DNA of 64,000 bases from Sclerotiophoma versabilis (taxonomy: Eukaryota; Ascomycota; Dothideomycetes; Pleosporales; Didymellaceae): assembly GCA_012274445.1 (NCBI GenBank), contig JAAROD010000014.1, positions 737,001 through 801,000 on the forward strand. The letters run 5' to 3'. This document shows positions 42,215 through 54,630 of the stretch, piece after piece. The position numbers and the translations under genes are program-made. The notes below the pieces were generated by a model. The model was not told the DNA's origin. It saw only the letters and a list, made by a program, of their open reading frames with translations, and made no database searches. Every line of letters starts with the position of its first letter. The first letter of the stretch is position 1.

Positions 42215-43816
42215 GGAAAGTATTGTTCGTATCTGTGTATTCTACATACGTGGTGTTCTTCCGCCATAGGCCATACAATCCACACGAAACGTCCAACGAG
42301 GTGGAGTACCAGGATCGATGCCGCCATCCCCTTTCTGGATGATACTACTAATCACCGGATCGGTACCACTCATTCCTACCTCGCCTCCCCCACCTATTCC
42401 TCCTTGATTGGCCCCAGCTCAACTTATTCCGTACATCCATCAAGAGTATCAAGGCACTCACTCGGCTCTCTAAACCTTCTCATCGCGTCCCTCAGGCTCT
42501 GCATGTACGTTATAGCATGATACTGTGTATTACAGTCAGCTATGTACAGTGGAAGCTCTTGCGCCCATGCATTGAGAGCGGAGAGGAGGTGTTCGGATCT
42601 GTCACGGTGGTATTGAAGTCATGTTGAAGAACTTTTGGGTCGGGAGGAATGAATTGCCCGTCAGAATGCCTGTGAGTGCGGCACTGAACGCCGTTTTTGT
42701 CGTCGCGGAAGAGATGCATTTTATAAGGCGGGCAGTGCAAGAAGGAAAATATTGTGATTAGCCCTACGTCTGCTTTACAGGATCGTCATTTGGCAAAGCT
42801 GGATTGGACTTGGCAAAGGTCAACGACAGAAGTTCTCTATGGCATACTTCATTTACCACTCAACAGCTGTCAATATCGATCATATACTATACACTACTCA
42901 GAATCATTGGCACGTGCTCTTCAACTGAGAAGCGTTATCAATGTTCATACAGTAGTATAACCGAAGTCCTCATCCCTTCTAGATCCAGCAAGCACAAGTC
43001 CCACTCCCAATTGATAAGAGAAGGGCCGGAAAATCATTCCCTGCTCCAATCATACATCTCCCCTCTTTCCCTCGCACAGCGTAGCCTATCCGCTTTGTGG
43101 CGCAGTTTCCATACTATTAATGTGCAGTACTGTATAACCTGCAGCCTGCATGATCTCGCATCGGCTCCCCGTCTTCACTGTGTAGCGATAAATTTACATT
43201 TGCATGTGTTTGTGACACAGCGGCTGTGCGACGAAATGGTTAGGAGAGTCAGCCCATTGATGGGAAAGTAAGTCACAAGACGAGCTGCCTAAAGGGGGGT
43301 TGGAACGAGGATATGCGGAGAACCCTGCGGAGGTGCAGGAAGTGGAGATAGACCCCGGACTAGCTTGATTAGTGGTGGTGTGTTGCTTACGTTCACGCTG
43401 TTGGTGTCTTGTTTCCTGGACTCGAAGAAACTGTCTGGTCCAGCATGCAGGACGGGTGTATAATTTCAGAATGGAGTATTGTAAACGCTGCACGCTTAGC
43501 AGTGGTGAAGCTGAGGCCAGAGAACAGTAGGCGAAGAGACCGCGGTGTGCTGCGTCAAGAAGATGGATACAAAACAAACGCCTGTTGGTTGACACCTCAG
43601 AGGTGGAGTCCGAAGCTATGGAAGGAGTTGCGTGTTTATCCTTTTCTTTCAAACAAATCTTGGCTTCACTTACATTCTCGTCTATCGTTTGTCCGGTCTC
43701 GGTCCAGTGGAAGCCTCACCTGCTCTCTAGCAGTGAAGACAAGCGCGTCTGCCATTCTCACCCTCAATTCGACCCTTTTTCCCGCTACAGTTACGCTAAA
43801 CTTTGAACCAACGTCA
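42215..43816. other. 1.6 kb gene-free stretch
   Basis: No domain or splice-supported coding was recognised. The decayed gene's frame is open from 43409, but the composition before 43817 looks like leader sequence. Confidence 0.3.
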
Positions 43817-45351
43817 ATGCTACCGTTGTCGCCGTTCATTCCTCGCACACCTCACAGCGAGCTACCTACAGCCATACTTCGTCATCGTCCCTCAATCAAA
43901 TTTAGCCCTTCGACGGCATCTTCCCAAGGCACGGCGTTTGTGTCATGTAAGCCGGAAACTCTTGCATTCGACCACTTGGCTTGTACCAGTGACGAGCAAG
44001 ATTGTGTCCTCCAAGACTGCAGTGCAACAACGTCCAGGTTGCAATCGCGCTTGCAGTCACTATTGAATGTAGCCTGGGAGACAAACGAAGAGAAGGAAGC
44101 TACAGAACTATTGATTGATTTCGTGCAGCAAGTGCATCATGAGCAAGCTGAAGTAGAAGCTATGCTTATAGAGCAGACCGCGATTAGTACAGACATACAT
44201 CTGTGGATTGTAGGGACGCATGCTCACATCCCAGGCAGGCTGCTGTAGCAGGCTTCGTACGCAACCCCGTGCACGCCTTCCCAGAAAGCAAACTCGAAGC
44301 ACGTATTGCAAGTGATGGCCACAACGCAGGTCTTAACAAGGCGCCAGCACCTACAGAAGAAACAGAGGAAGCTGCAAGCCTTGATCAGGCTCTAAAAGCT
44401 CCGTGTCCACTGCTTAACACGGAGATGACGGCCACGCCGACGTGTATATGGTCTCCCCAAAAGGTAAAAGCAGACCAAAGCAAACTAACAAATCTCGAGA
44501 AGAGATTAGAGAAGGAACAGGAATGCTTAAACGATACCTCGTAAAGAAGCAAGGCAATCAGGTTTCTCGATAACTCTACTGAACGGAACTCGTATCACCA
44601 ATCAGCCAGAGCCATACAATTACATGGAGGGGTTAGAACTCTTATAAAAGGACACCAATTTAACGACTTGGCTTTTGATGGCGCAGATGGCTTGCTCAAA
44701 GAATGACAGCTCGATCTCAAGGCAATGGCAAAGACAACCAAGCAAAACGGTCGTCACTGGACTGAGTTGCTGCTACAGTCTCTCCAACCAGGATCAGCTC
44801 TCTCTAGCAAGACACCGAAAATAAGGTCATGCCCAGCTCCTCAGGCATGTGAAACCAATTGTCGACATTTCCGTAAAATACCATCCAAGTAAGAAACCAT
44901 GGGATGTAACAAGACTGCAATCAAAATGCCCTCTCCCACCTCTGACAACAGATAGCCAGCAACTCCAGCAACTCATAACATGTGCATCTACAATGTTTGC
45001 GAGGCTATAAATAGCACCGAGCTTTTCACTGGCGATGCAAGGCTGGGCCTGTTCATCTCGGGTCTTGCATCACCAACACCTTCAACGCCTGCTCGCCAAA
45101 ACCCTACTCTCAAGCTTACCGGACTAAGAATAAAATTTGGAACCGCTAAACCAACATCTATAGGATCAACCGCGGGACTTCGGAAGGAGATGGGTTCACA
45201 AGCCCCGGACGTGACCGAGATGAATAACGCGGCGTTGATGGAAGGAACCGATACAAAATGTGCCCACAAGAAGACAACCCCAGAATTCGTGCCAAGGAGA
45301 CAGTCACGCACCTCATGGTACGCAAGAAGGGAACACATGATATATGCCTAA
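43817..45351 (+). pseudogene. Decayed gene of unknown family with in-frame stops
   Basis: An open frame from the ATG at 43817 runs to 44248 (143 codons). A shift near 44210-44239 leads into a second frame that stays coding-like to 45351, over about 370 codons. That frame is broken by only four stops: TAA at 44542, TGA at 44704, TAA at 44890 and TAG at 44953. Each is one C-to-T change from CAA, CGA, CAA and CAG. The predicted polypeptide is polar, with a Lys/Glu helix (NLEKRLEKEQECLNDTS) and a basic C-terminal region; I recognise no domain. Recent loss is likely since the frame is otherwise open. An unspliced intron is a poorer reading, as the gaps have no splice signals. Confidence 0.55.
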
Positions 45352-48300
45352 GAACGAGGTTGATCCCCTAGGTCTTTTCCAAACTGTGTGAGTGAAATTT
45401 TGACGACGCATTGAACTCCGCTCGGAAGTGTTCCCCGTCCCTTTGGGTGCTGACAGTGAACACATAGATTTAGTAAAAGCATAGCTAACATCTTCAACGA
45501 TGATTTGTTAGTTAAAACAAACTGAGACATACTTTCTCGGTCTTACAAGCAAGGAGGAGGTTGCATTCCCACCTTTAGTGAATGCAGTCTTGTTGAGCTG
45601 CTGCTATCCTAGCAGCACCTTACCGCAGGCATGTAAGCTTGTTTGGTTCGACTTTAATAATTCTGAGCAGTCTCACATACTGTCTGCCCATGTTTAACTT
45701 AGCACGAGTCGACCTCGAAAGCCCTGTAGTGATGACTCTGCTTGGTGATTGAGTAGTCAGTGGCAGGGTAGTATGAATGGAACTGGAAAGAATGTGCCGT
45801 GCGTTCGAAGTGTCTCAATGCTCTAAGATGTTTCAATGGATCTTCGAGTCAATTGCAGAAATCGTGTTCTCTATGACAATATCAAAGGACGTTGTTGCTG
45901 CTTCACAGATCAAATGTGGTTTGAGAGACTGCACTCTTACTCGAGGTTGAGTGGTGGACATGGTCCGCGGTATCGCTCAGCATATTGGAGGCATAGATGA
46001 TGATGACCTAATTATAGAGATATCAAGACAGGCCATTCTGATGAATTGACAGATTGTACCTTTGCTTGGCAGAGGACGAGCTGCTGGGTAAGCCGCGACT
46101 ACTCCATTGCAAGGTACCTGTGTCCGTGTGACGTTGTGTATCACTCAGCTAGCCCATGGGTACTTCGGTAACGGCCGACTCTGATATCACGGTACTTCCA
46201 TTTTCGTGAAAGAACAAGCCGTCAGTAACAGGGCGACACCTGGACTGGCAGTAACCGCAGCTTCACTACAGCGAGCATGACAAGTTGGTTTGCCATATAT
46301 TCTGCCAGTTACAGTAATTGTCTGTATCAGAAAAGACTTTTGGAGTGCCTCAGGGCTGACCCTCGAAACTAAGCCCACCTTCGCTTCGGATCTTCAGTCA
46401 AGGGATACGGATAGCCTGATCCGGTACTGACATGAGTCCTTGGAAAGGACGAACCATTCTGCTAAGCTCATGGCCTAGAATTTACAAAATCTGGATGCCA
46501 CGAACAATTATCTCGAGCCCAAAGTGGTGCACATGTAGTCGGTGGTTTTGGCTGCAGCAGCCGTGCCTGCCCTAAGCCTCAACTGAAGAATGATGTCTTG
46601 CAATTGTATAACGTTCCAGGCTCCACAAGTGTACTCAACAGCGGGAACTAGGAACGTCGAAGCCGATGGCTTCTTGCTGACGCCATGGTTGGCTCGCAAA
46701 AGAAAAGGGTTTGTAGGACGGAAGAATTTCCTGGTCCCTCTCGGTTTCCTATTGGCTGAGGCAACTTCCTCCGAAGTTGTTGGTACTTACCGTAACGAGA
46801 GGGGCAGCTGCATGGTAGCATTCCTCCAGTAAGGTACTGGTTTCAAGCCGATTCTAGACTGAGAGCACAAAGTTACTAAACGCAAGCTGATATATGTTCG
46901 AACGCCTCAATACCCAAGCTGCCGTTATCCCCTCTCCAGTGTCAGACCTGGCTGTCACTTAGGTCGTGCGAATGCCGTGCTACCAATGTTGTTTCGTACA
47001 CAGAGCGATCTCTTGTGTTTTGTCGACAGTCTTTACTACAGTTGGTCGTAAGTTTTAGAGTGTCCCAGAGCAAATACTGTTGGAAGCTGAGTAAAGCTTC
47101 AACAAAGCGAGTATAAGCTAGCTATGTCTGCATGAGAGTCAGCTGTCTAGCGTTGCCTTTGCGATCTTCGGATGGTATGAGAGTTTCCCTTGATGCCGCC
47201 TAGTGACACTCACGCATACTCATCCTATAGGCTGGGTCTGCAGCCGGATTGGCGCTGCGCATACCTCATTCGTCAGACCCTACACGTCACTAGCAATCTT
47301 CTGAGTAGGTGATTCGAAGGGTTCTATGTCTAGATGCCATGAAGCGTTGGTAAGAAGAAGCAGGGATGTTACGCTGCCGCTTGCCTTGTGCCTCCCCGTA
47401 GCTTCAGCACTTTGGGCTATAGCAATATGCCTCAGCCGAAAACGTGAAAATCGAATGCAACTGGCCCTGCTATCGGATTTTTTACTTGTCTTGGAGAGCC
47501 CTATCGTTGTGTGGGTGCACTCCATAAGGGAGTGCTGAGGTTGTGCTAGCTAAATTAGGCTTAAGCAGCTCGCGGGAAGCAGGCAGAGACGTTGAGGGCC
47601 GTCGCTGAACTCTCGGCTGCACATCCCGCAACACAATCGCAGCCAACTGTCGGTACTCAGAGTACTGCCAACAGCACCCACAGGTTATCGCCGTAGTGGA
47701 GCCGAAGCTTGTCAACGTCCCCTACCTCAAGCCTACCGAGGTCGTTTCCTTTTCCTGTCTTCCAGAATCCTCGGAAAAGTTTCACTTGCTTATGGAAGCT
47801 GTAGCTTGAAAGCAAGGCAACAACGACGACCCCGTACTTGTATTTCATTGGCTCCGGCGAGCTTGACCGGTAAGGCAAGATCACTGCCAAGCTCCATGCG
47901 GAGCGGGCCAATGCAGTCGCAGTCTCACACAGGACCACGCTGGCGCCGATGGCTACGTAAACCTCTGTTTGGATGATCTGCAGACTGTCGCTACACTGCC
48001 TCGGACTCTTTGCCAGGACATTTGCAAACGGTCGCCTGCGGGTTGGATCCTTGCATACCCACACATGGGACGTACCATGGAGGTAGACAAATCCACTCCA
48101 ATCACAACTTGGCAGCATCCCTACTGCGTGGGCCAGTGCTGAATTCCCATTACATACCTTTGCGGAAAGGGCTGCTGCAGAATGGCCATTTCTCCTGTTC
48201 TCAGCGGGACGAGCATTACTTGCGCGCTATCAGTCCTATTGCATCATGATCAGCGACCAACAGGGAACGTTTTCAACGGATTCTTCGCGTCTAATCCTAG

Positions 48301-48522
48301 GCGGCACAGTCGACATAAGTGCGCTTCGCTTCTCCACCTAGGGCCTCCAGGTCACCTGTACTCCGCGGACAACCTTCAAATGGAAATCACCTCTTCCGTG
48401 CTACCCTTGGAACGTGGACCCACCCAGAGCACGCCCAAACTTCCAAAAGCGCTCTCACCCCGCCTCCTTCCAACCTGTCAATTAATTCACACCTCCATTC
48501 CTTGTCGCAGGCGGTGTTAGGG
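45352..48522. other. 3.2 kb gene-poor region, possible relics
   Basis: No intact gene recognised. A minus-strand frame (47657-48118) contains a helix pair that weakly resembles the TM3-TM4 part of fungal rhodopsin-domain proteins; this is not secure. The rest has only short frames. Confidence 0.35.
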
Positions 48523-49494
48523 ATGCAATCGCTGGGTACTCAAACTCGGATTCTCAACCTGGACTTCAACATAACGTGCAAAACTGCATCTATGTACAGT
48601 ACTTCAGATCAATGGACCCCTGCTCCACAAGAGGATCTTAGATCCCTTTCAATGCCTAGTTATACAGACTTCCCCTTAGCCAGTTCACGGCAGTCTGATA
48701 ACCCGTTCATATTGCAGTCCAACTATGGACAGCCTGGTTCGAACAATCACGATTTTCGCCTCAAGCCTGCATTGGAACCTGTGTTCAGCAGTTTTAGGAC
48801 ACAACCCAGCAACAATGCACCTCTTGGGGCATCTACCACGGTTATGTATTCATCGCCCGCGGTGTGTACAGCGAGCAACGCCTCATACGACCCTGCGACG
48901 ATTTCGCCCATGGACACACATTTCGATGTAGACCATGTGTCGCCTAGATCTGACACCAAGTCATCGTTCGACAGCCATATGCGCAATATTGCCCCCTCGG
49001 ATTTCGCAACGTTTACCCCCGACACCGAATCGCCGTCATCAAAGCGCCGTTGCGACAGCCTGCAATCCAGCTTTGAGTCATACTCACCAACCATGCCACA
49101 AGCCCAAGTTGGGAGGAGACGTGGATCAGAGTATGCCGTACCTGGGTCCGCGAGAGCCATATACCTCGAGAAGAATCGGAAGGCTGCAAGTAAATGCAGA
49201 AGTAAACAGAAACGACAGCAAGAAGAGCTTGTGGAAACAGCACGGGATGTGGAACGACGGAACAAAATACTCAAGGCAGAAGTCGAGCTACTGAAAAGTG
49301 GCATGCGCGATTTGATGGAGCTTGTTGGCCAGCATGCGGACTGCCCTGACGCTCGCTTGAAATTATACGTACAGCGTGAGGCTAATCGACTGGCAACTGG
49401 ATGTCAACGCAACTCTCTGCCTTCGCCATTGTCAAGAACTTCTTTCTGTGGGCCTTCGTCGACAGACAAAGCGTCATCGCTGAAGAACGACTGA
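48523..49494 (+). CDS. bZIP transcription factor, ATF/CREB (Atf1/AtfA-like) group
   Basis: 323 aa from the ATG at 48523; an ATG at 48592 is also possible, and the frame before 48523 begins with GTG. The N-terminal two thirds are Ser/Pro/Thr-rich and probably disordered. The basic region (about 212-235) carries YLEKNRKAASKCRSKQKRQQ, fitting the bZIP consensus N-x7-R/K; the zipper follows with ELVETARDVERRNKILKAEVELLKSGMRDLMELV. The tail after the zipper includes QHADCPDARLKLYVQREANRLA, as seen in AtfA and related fungal factors tied to stress responses. It is isolated in a gene-poor region. Targets unknown. Confidence 0.85.
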   Translation: MQSLGTQTRILNLDFNITCKTASMYSTSDQWTPAPQEDLRSLSMPSYTDFPLASSRQSDNPFILQSNYGQPGSNNHDFRLKPALEPVFSSFRTQPSNNAPLGASTTVMYSSPAVCTASNASYDPATISPMDTHFDVDHVSPRSDTKSSFDSHMRNIAPSDFATFTPDTESPSSKRRCDSLQSSFESYSPTMPQAQVGRRRGSEYAVPGSARAIYLEKNRKAASKCRSKQKRQQEELVETARDVERRNKILKAEVELLKSGMRDLMELVGQHADCPDARLKLYVQREANRLATGCQRNSLPSPLSRTSFCGPSSTDKASSLKND

Positions 49495-52400
49495 ATACGC
49501 GATTAGAACGAAAGCGACATAAAAAAAAACTGCTCTGCACAGCGGCAACACCGACTCCGTTCCGCAGAAGCGCGGGCTCACAAGAATCACGGTTACTATG
49601 TGGCTGAACTGCAAAATTACCACAGTTCCGAATTCGATACCAATACCATTGCACAGTAGTAACAAGTGTGTGGGATGTACATGAAACTGGCGAGACGTTT
49701 GAGCTGAGCTTGATATGCTTTTGAAGCATCGAGTGTGGAGCTTTGGGAGCAACCAACCCAGAACAGTGTGAAAAAGAGCTGCACATATCACAGTAGCGTA
49801 GAAGGTTGGTACACATCAGATTGCACATAGCAAACAAGATCGCAGCTGAGACGACCACAGCATGTCCTTTGTGCGATGCAGATGTCAAGTTATTTCCGCC
49901 ACAATGGATTTCTTTGGGATGACGATGCAGCAAGATGGATGTGTGAGCGACAATTTACATACGCGGAGAATTTCATTCTGTTTCATGGCTCACTCAATTT
50001 GTTCTGCACTAAATGATGGATCTTCCTTCCAGTATCGAACATGACAATTCCAACCCTAGCCTGCCACTTCATATTCATATCACTTAAAAATGCGGTACAA
50101 ACTTCCACAACGACTCACATTCTCACCATAGGCATACCACCTACCGTCTGCGTGCGTAATTAAACCGACCTCACAGCTTGCCACTTGGCATGAGTCCATG
50201 ACCCGCCTGCGGGTGACATAGTGATCCCACACTGTAACGTTTCTTCCAATTTCCGGCAGGAAAGAGCGGGGCTTATCATTCAGCGACTGTGCTTACAGAG
50301 GTTTGAAAGCCTTGCTTCAACGGGGAACCGCTAGCGAGTGAGCTATCACACCTGGCGTGCCACCTTGCCTACTTCAAGTAAACGTACTGACTATCGGTAG
50401 ACCAGACGTTTTGTACAATCCTCAGCAAAGGAGCTGCGAGTACCATCAACACTAAGGTGTTAGGTTAGGGTCATTTGCACCCCTTTCTCAGGGATTTTGG
50501 CCAACAAGCGTTCACAAAAGGATCGAGCCCATCAATCAAGAAAGCGAACACAAAGAATTGCATATATTGCCTCTGAGGAGAGTTGACATATAGCAGGTAC
50601 GAGACGTCAACGCCTGAGGGTTTGCCAATAGGCGCAGCCAGGATTAACACCCACGTCGTTGAATATCTTGCACTAATCACCACCAACAGAGGCTCGAACA
50701 GTCTGTCTATCACGAGTAAGGACGGCAACGGGTACCACATTTCTACCTTTAAAAAGATGGCTTCAATTTATAAAAATGAAAAATATCTCTCATGAGAGAA
50801 AAGTTGGACCCATCAACGTTTCGAAACCGACGCTCGTAACGAACAATATAAAGCAAAAGTGAACATCAAGCCGGACTTGTTCTACCATGTTGTGACGAGA
50901 ATTCTGTTAGGGCTACCATGCCGCCACGACCTCGAGAACTTTGGCGCTCGTGTCTCACCAGAAGACCTATGAAAGCTGCTCGGCAATCGTTAATCTTTGT
51001 GGTCATCTCGCTCCGCTACAGGATAGTACGTTCTGATAGAGCTTTCATCGCAAACTCAACCCGGGAGTAAGTTACGATCGTGAAGTGCAGTTTGTGCGAT
51101 GCACATTCCGCAACACGTTGTCCATCAACTTCCAACTTAAGAGCTATGATTTTGTCGATGTTGATTTCGAAGACGTCGTTATTGCCGATAGCACACACTA
51201 AAGTCAACAACTCGGTTTCCAATAGCGTCAGCTGGGCTCGGAACACGTTCGATCGTACCACCATGAGCACTGTAAAATTGAAAATGCAGGACTGATTGTG
51301 CACCACGTTCTCTGGTATCATGGTCAAGGACCGTGCCGAGATGCATCTGATCGGCAGGTCAAATCTCGGTACCATACCCACCATCGCACCGCTTCCATTG
51401 TGATCAACCAGTTGATGGGCAGGGTGATGTCACAGGACAGCAGCTTACGATGCGCATTTTCAATCTATCGACAAGTTAGCGATGCACTCCAGTTTGATGA
51501 TGATCTGATAGGATCTTGTATTTGGCTGCCTTGCCTTCAACAAGCAGGGAGATGAACATGTCGACACTAACTCGCTGGATCAGGTGTTATTGACAGAACC
51601 CTACCCCGCTCATGACCACAGTTCCGACACTCTATAGAATTTTCTTTTAGGCGTGTCGAGGTATTCGGTGCGAATTGGCGTTCTCCGCCAGAAGTGGAGT
51701 ACGCCTAGACACCTAAAAGGCGTGACGAGCGCATATGGGTTCGTTGCAGGTTTCGTTGATCACGAAATAGTTTAAGCTTGTCAGCGCCAGTATCCCAGTT
51801 TCACCGCAGCGGCAATCTTTCTCGATGTTTCTTTGTCAGGCCCGATGGTCGGCGCGAACGGGACACGGGGCCCTCAACCCCGGATAGCGGCTTATAGCGC
51901 ATGAGAACGTCCATGTGCATAAGAGCTATTGCTTTTTCATACAGATCTGCAGAATGTAATATTGGCCCCATCAGTAAATTAGAAGAGAGTTTTTCAAGCT
52001 CTTCTATTGTTTGAATCACTGTCATGAAATAGATCGTGGTGACGAGCATATTTATTGGGGGAAACTGAACGCCTGTATCGTGACATGACCTGGACTTTCC
52101 AGAACCCGTCACACATGTTGGGTACTTTTCATGTTCCACACCGGAACATGTCTTGGGTGATCTTTCTGAGCAAATCTACGTAACCCGGTCGGTTCAACCT
52201 AGGATATTAGTAAACGCAGCTTTGAGTATCCGACTCGCCTTGAGTAAGGAAGTCAGGTAAAGAGACATATGGGCTACGGCAGAGATACATGCCATCCTAC
52301 CGAACAACCATACGTCACCAGTTGTATGGCTGCCTTCGACAGATTCGAGAGCATTCCGGAAGATCGAAGAATACCTTCATGTTCATCAAAGTATAATAAG

Positions 52401-52788
52401 ATTTGTAGGCGCCGTACAAGTCAATGAGAACCCCCAGGTCTTTGAGAGCCACGAGCTTGTGTATGGCAGCATCCATTAATCCAGAAACGCGACCAGAGAG
52501 GAACAAGGTCCAGTTTGATATTTGAGATGCAATGCATATAATCATGTGACACTTCCAAAGTCCACTATCTAAGTATGCGTAATACATCTGTGATTCAGGG
52601 ATGTAAGCTTATCCAGAGTAGTTATCATTGTGTGTGGGATGAGAGTCGGTTTGCGTCTCCGATGCAACGGTGCTTGAGAGTTCTTGAGTATGTACCTGCT
52701 GGGATGGGATCTACGCACGCTGCATAACATGCGTCATCGGATTGCAACCATCTGCTTGATTCTACCCTGAACCTCAATGTCGCAGCTT
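49495..52788. other. 3.3 kb gene-poor region, unrecognised ORFs
   Basis: Minus-strand frames near 50471-50740, 51016-51384, 51801-52139 and 52315-52587 have protein-like stretches, but no start/splice support and no domain I recognise. They could be pieces of one or more decayed genes. A short inverted-repeat element lies at 51644-51719. Confidence 0.35.
51644..51719. repeat. 76-bp imperfect inverted-repeat (MITE-like) element
   Basis: The left end reads CTTTTAGGCGTGTC (51644-51657) and the right end GACACCTAAAAG (51708-51719), its reverse complement apart from a missing CG. A second inner pair, TAGGCGT and ACGCCTA, is perfect. The size is that of a very short miniature inverted-repeat element or a folded hairpin. 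No target-site duplication is clear. Confidence 0.45.
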
Positions 52789-53915
52789 TCAGACTGATGC
52801 TCCCACTCTCGTCTCGGGCTTACCGTGGCTGATATCACTGTCATAATGGCCCAGATACTCGTCTCGAGTTTGTTGTAGCTCAACGATGCCATGGGCGGAC
52901 TGGCGCTTCTGGTAGAGATCGGTGACTTGGCTTGGGTGGACCCAATTAAAGAGGACCATGACGAAGAACATCAGGGCAGCGTCGAAAACGTAAAGGTAGA
53001 CCTCGTGGCTAAGGAGGTATCCGGCGTTGCCTTGAATGTATTCGATGACTCGAAAGATGCTTCGAACGAGGATGAGTGCGCTCGCGGCGTACAGAACGTA
53101 GAGGTGGCGTTTCCAGGGCAGCTCGTGGACAGCTTCACGCGAGAGAACGGCGGTGATAGGACTGTTGGAAGAGTCGATGCGGTTGTGGCGAGCTTTACGG
53201 AACAGCGCAGCAGGTGTGTATCGCTTCTTGATGGGAACATCCTTGATCAGACGACGGTGAAAATCTCCGGCCACACACACGAACAATGCGAAGAAGATAA
53301 GTTGGACGAAGAGACCGCCGATGATGATCTTCTCGCCGAGTTCCATTGAGTTGAGGGTTCCCATCGCCATGATACCTCCGCCTGAGGCGAACGTTAGCCC
53401 AAGACAAATGCCCAATCTGCCAAGTCGACATACCAGAGCCTTGCATCATGAAGCTGAGCACATCTCCTGCGACGAAGGTCTTCGTGAGCCACTTCTGCCG
53501 AACCATCGAATAACGCTCGCCATCCACCATGAGAATCACCCGCCCGAGTATGATATAGATCGAAGCCGCGAACAGCGCAGGAGCGACCAGAATTAGGAGT
53601 GACTGCATAATGAAAGGACCAAGAGCCCAGATATCCTTCTTTGACAGTACTCGGCCAATGAACCCGATGGCTTCAACTATTTAGGCAGGGTCAGCAGTCT
53701 TGGTCGAGCGAAATGTTGTAGTGCTTACACAGGCCGCCGACAACAAGTGGTATGAAATACCACGTTCTCTTCTTTACGAGCTGGAAGATGTGAAGTATGG
53801 TTGTAAGGGCGAACAGTACGACGAAGATAATAGCTGCGATCTGAGATGGATAGTATCGGTACAGGACATAGGCGTTTGGGTCATCAAGAGCCGGACGAGG
53901 CTCGTCTTGGGCCAT
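52789..53915 (-). CDS. RTA1-family lipid-translocating-type membrane protein
   Basis: Three exons in transcript order: 53729..53915, 53434..53676, 52789..53381; 340 aa; both introns 52 nt. RTA1/Rsb1 proteins have seven membrane helices; known members confer resistance to 7-aminocholesterol or sphingoid bases. Marks: YRYYPSQIAAIIFVVLFALTTILH in helix 1, then GGLFEAIGFIGR across the first junction, FIMQSLLILVAPALFAASIYIILGR, FVAGDVLSFMMQGSGGGIM across the second junction, RSIFRVIEYIQG, and EVYLYVFDAALMFFVMVLFNWVHPSQV. All are standard in the family. The soluble tail is short and polar. Substrate unknown. Confidence 0.94.
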
Positions 53916-54630
53916 GTCGATGGTCGTTGGAGCGAGTCAGGTATCGCTTAATGCTGCGCGCACGTGTAGACTTGGACAAATGGTCGGTACTATGTCGCTG
54001 ACTTTCAACAACGTGGGCGACATCGCAGTCTTATAACAGCATTGGTCGTTTCTTTGTCAACCATCTGGGGCATCGGGGCACCGTATATCGTATGTCCTTA
54101 CTCTCACTCTTATTGGCGGAGAGAGCGTGAAGATTGAGGTTTGTATCCGACACTAGATCTATCCAGGGAAAGCGCAGGTTTATCGTAAAGCGTATATGCA
54201 GCCTTAGCGTCCCCACACCTGAGAGGATTGTTGCGAACTGTTTCGTACATTATGTAGGTGCTCCCCTCTGGCATCCTTTGCGGTGTTGCACTGCCCCGAG
54301 GGTTACGCATCTGATATTCAAGGCCAGCCGAGAAGGCCCAACTTTTTCAACTGCAACCCGGGTTGGAATACAATTTGGTATCCTCGCTTCACACCTACCC
54401 CTGTTAGATCTTGCCGAGGTGTAGTCGAGCTCATCTCCAGGCGTGCAGCAAACACTAGGTCGCCCTTGACTGAGACCAGCGCGGACTGGTACCCCTTTTC
54501 TGATTCCTCACTTGACAGAGAGCTTTACTTCGAGTAATACAATGTCCGGTTAGCAACAGACAATACGGTCGTAGGGACGATCCGAGCTTGTCATATTTGT
54601 TAGTCATGGACGACACAAAGCCGGCCACAC
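53916..54630. other. Intergenic, nothing recognised
   Basis: About 715 bp: promoter of the RTA1 gene and the 3' flank of the zinc-cluster factor. No element seen. Confidence 0.3.

Noticed and set aside
42754..43652. Open frames 5' of the 43.8 kb relic
   Set aside because: No consistent coding character, good start or domain; treated as noncoding.
50471..52587. Four minus-strand frames with hydrophobic or helical stretches
   Set aside because: No family recognised and no consistent splicing between them; kept as possible relics only.
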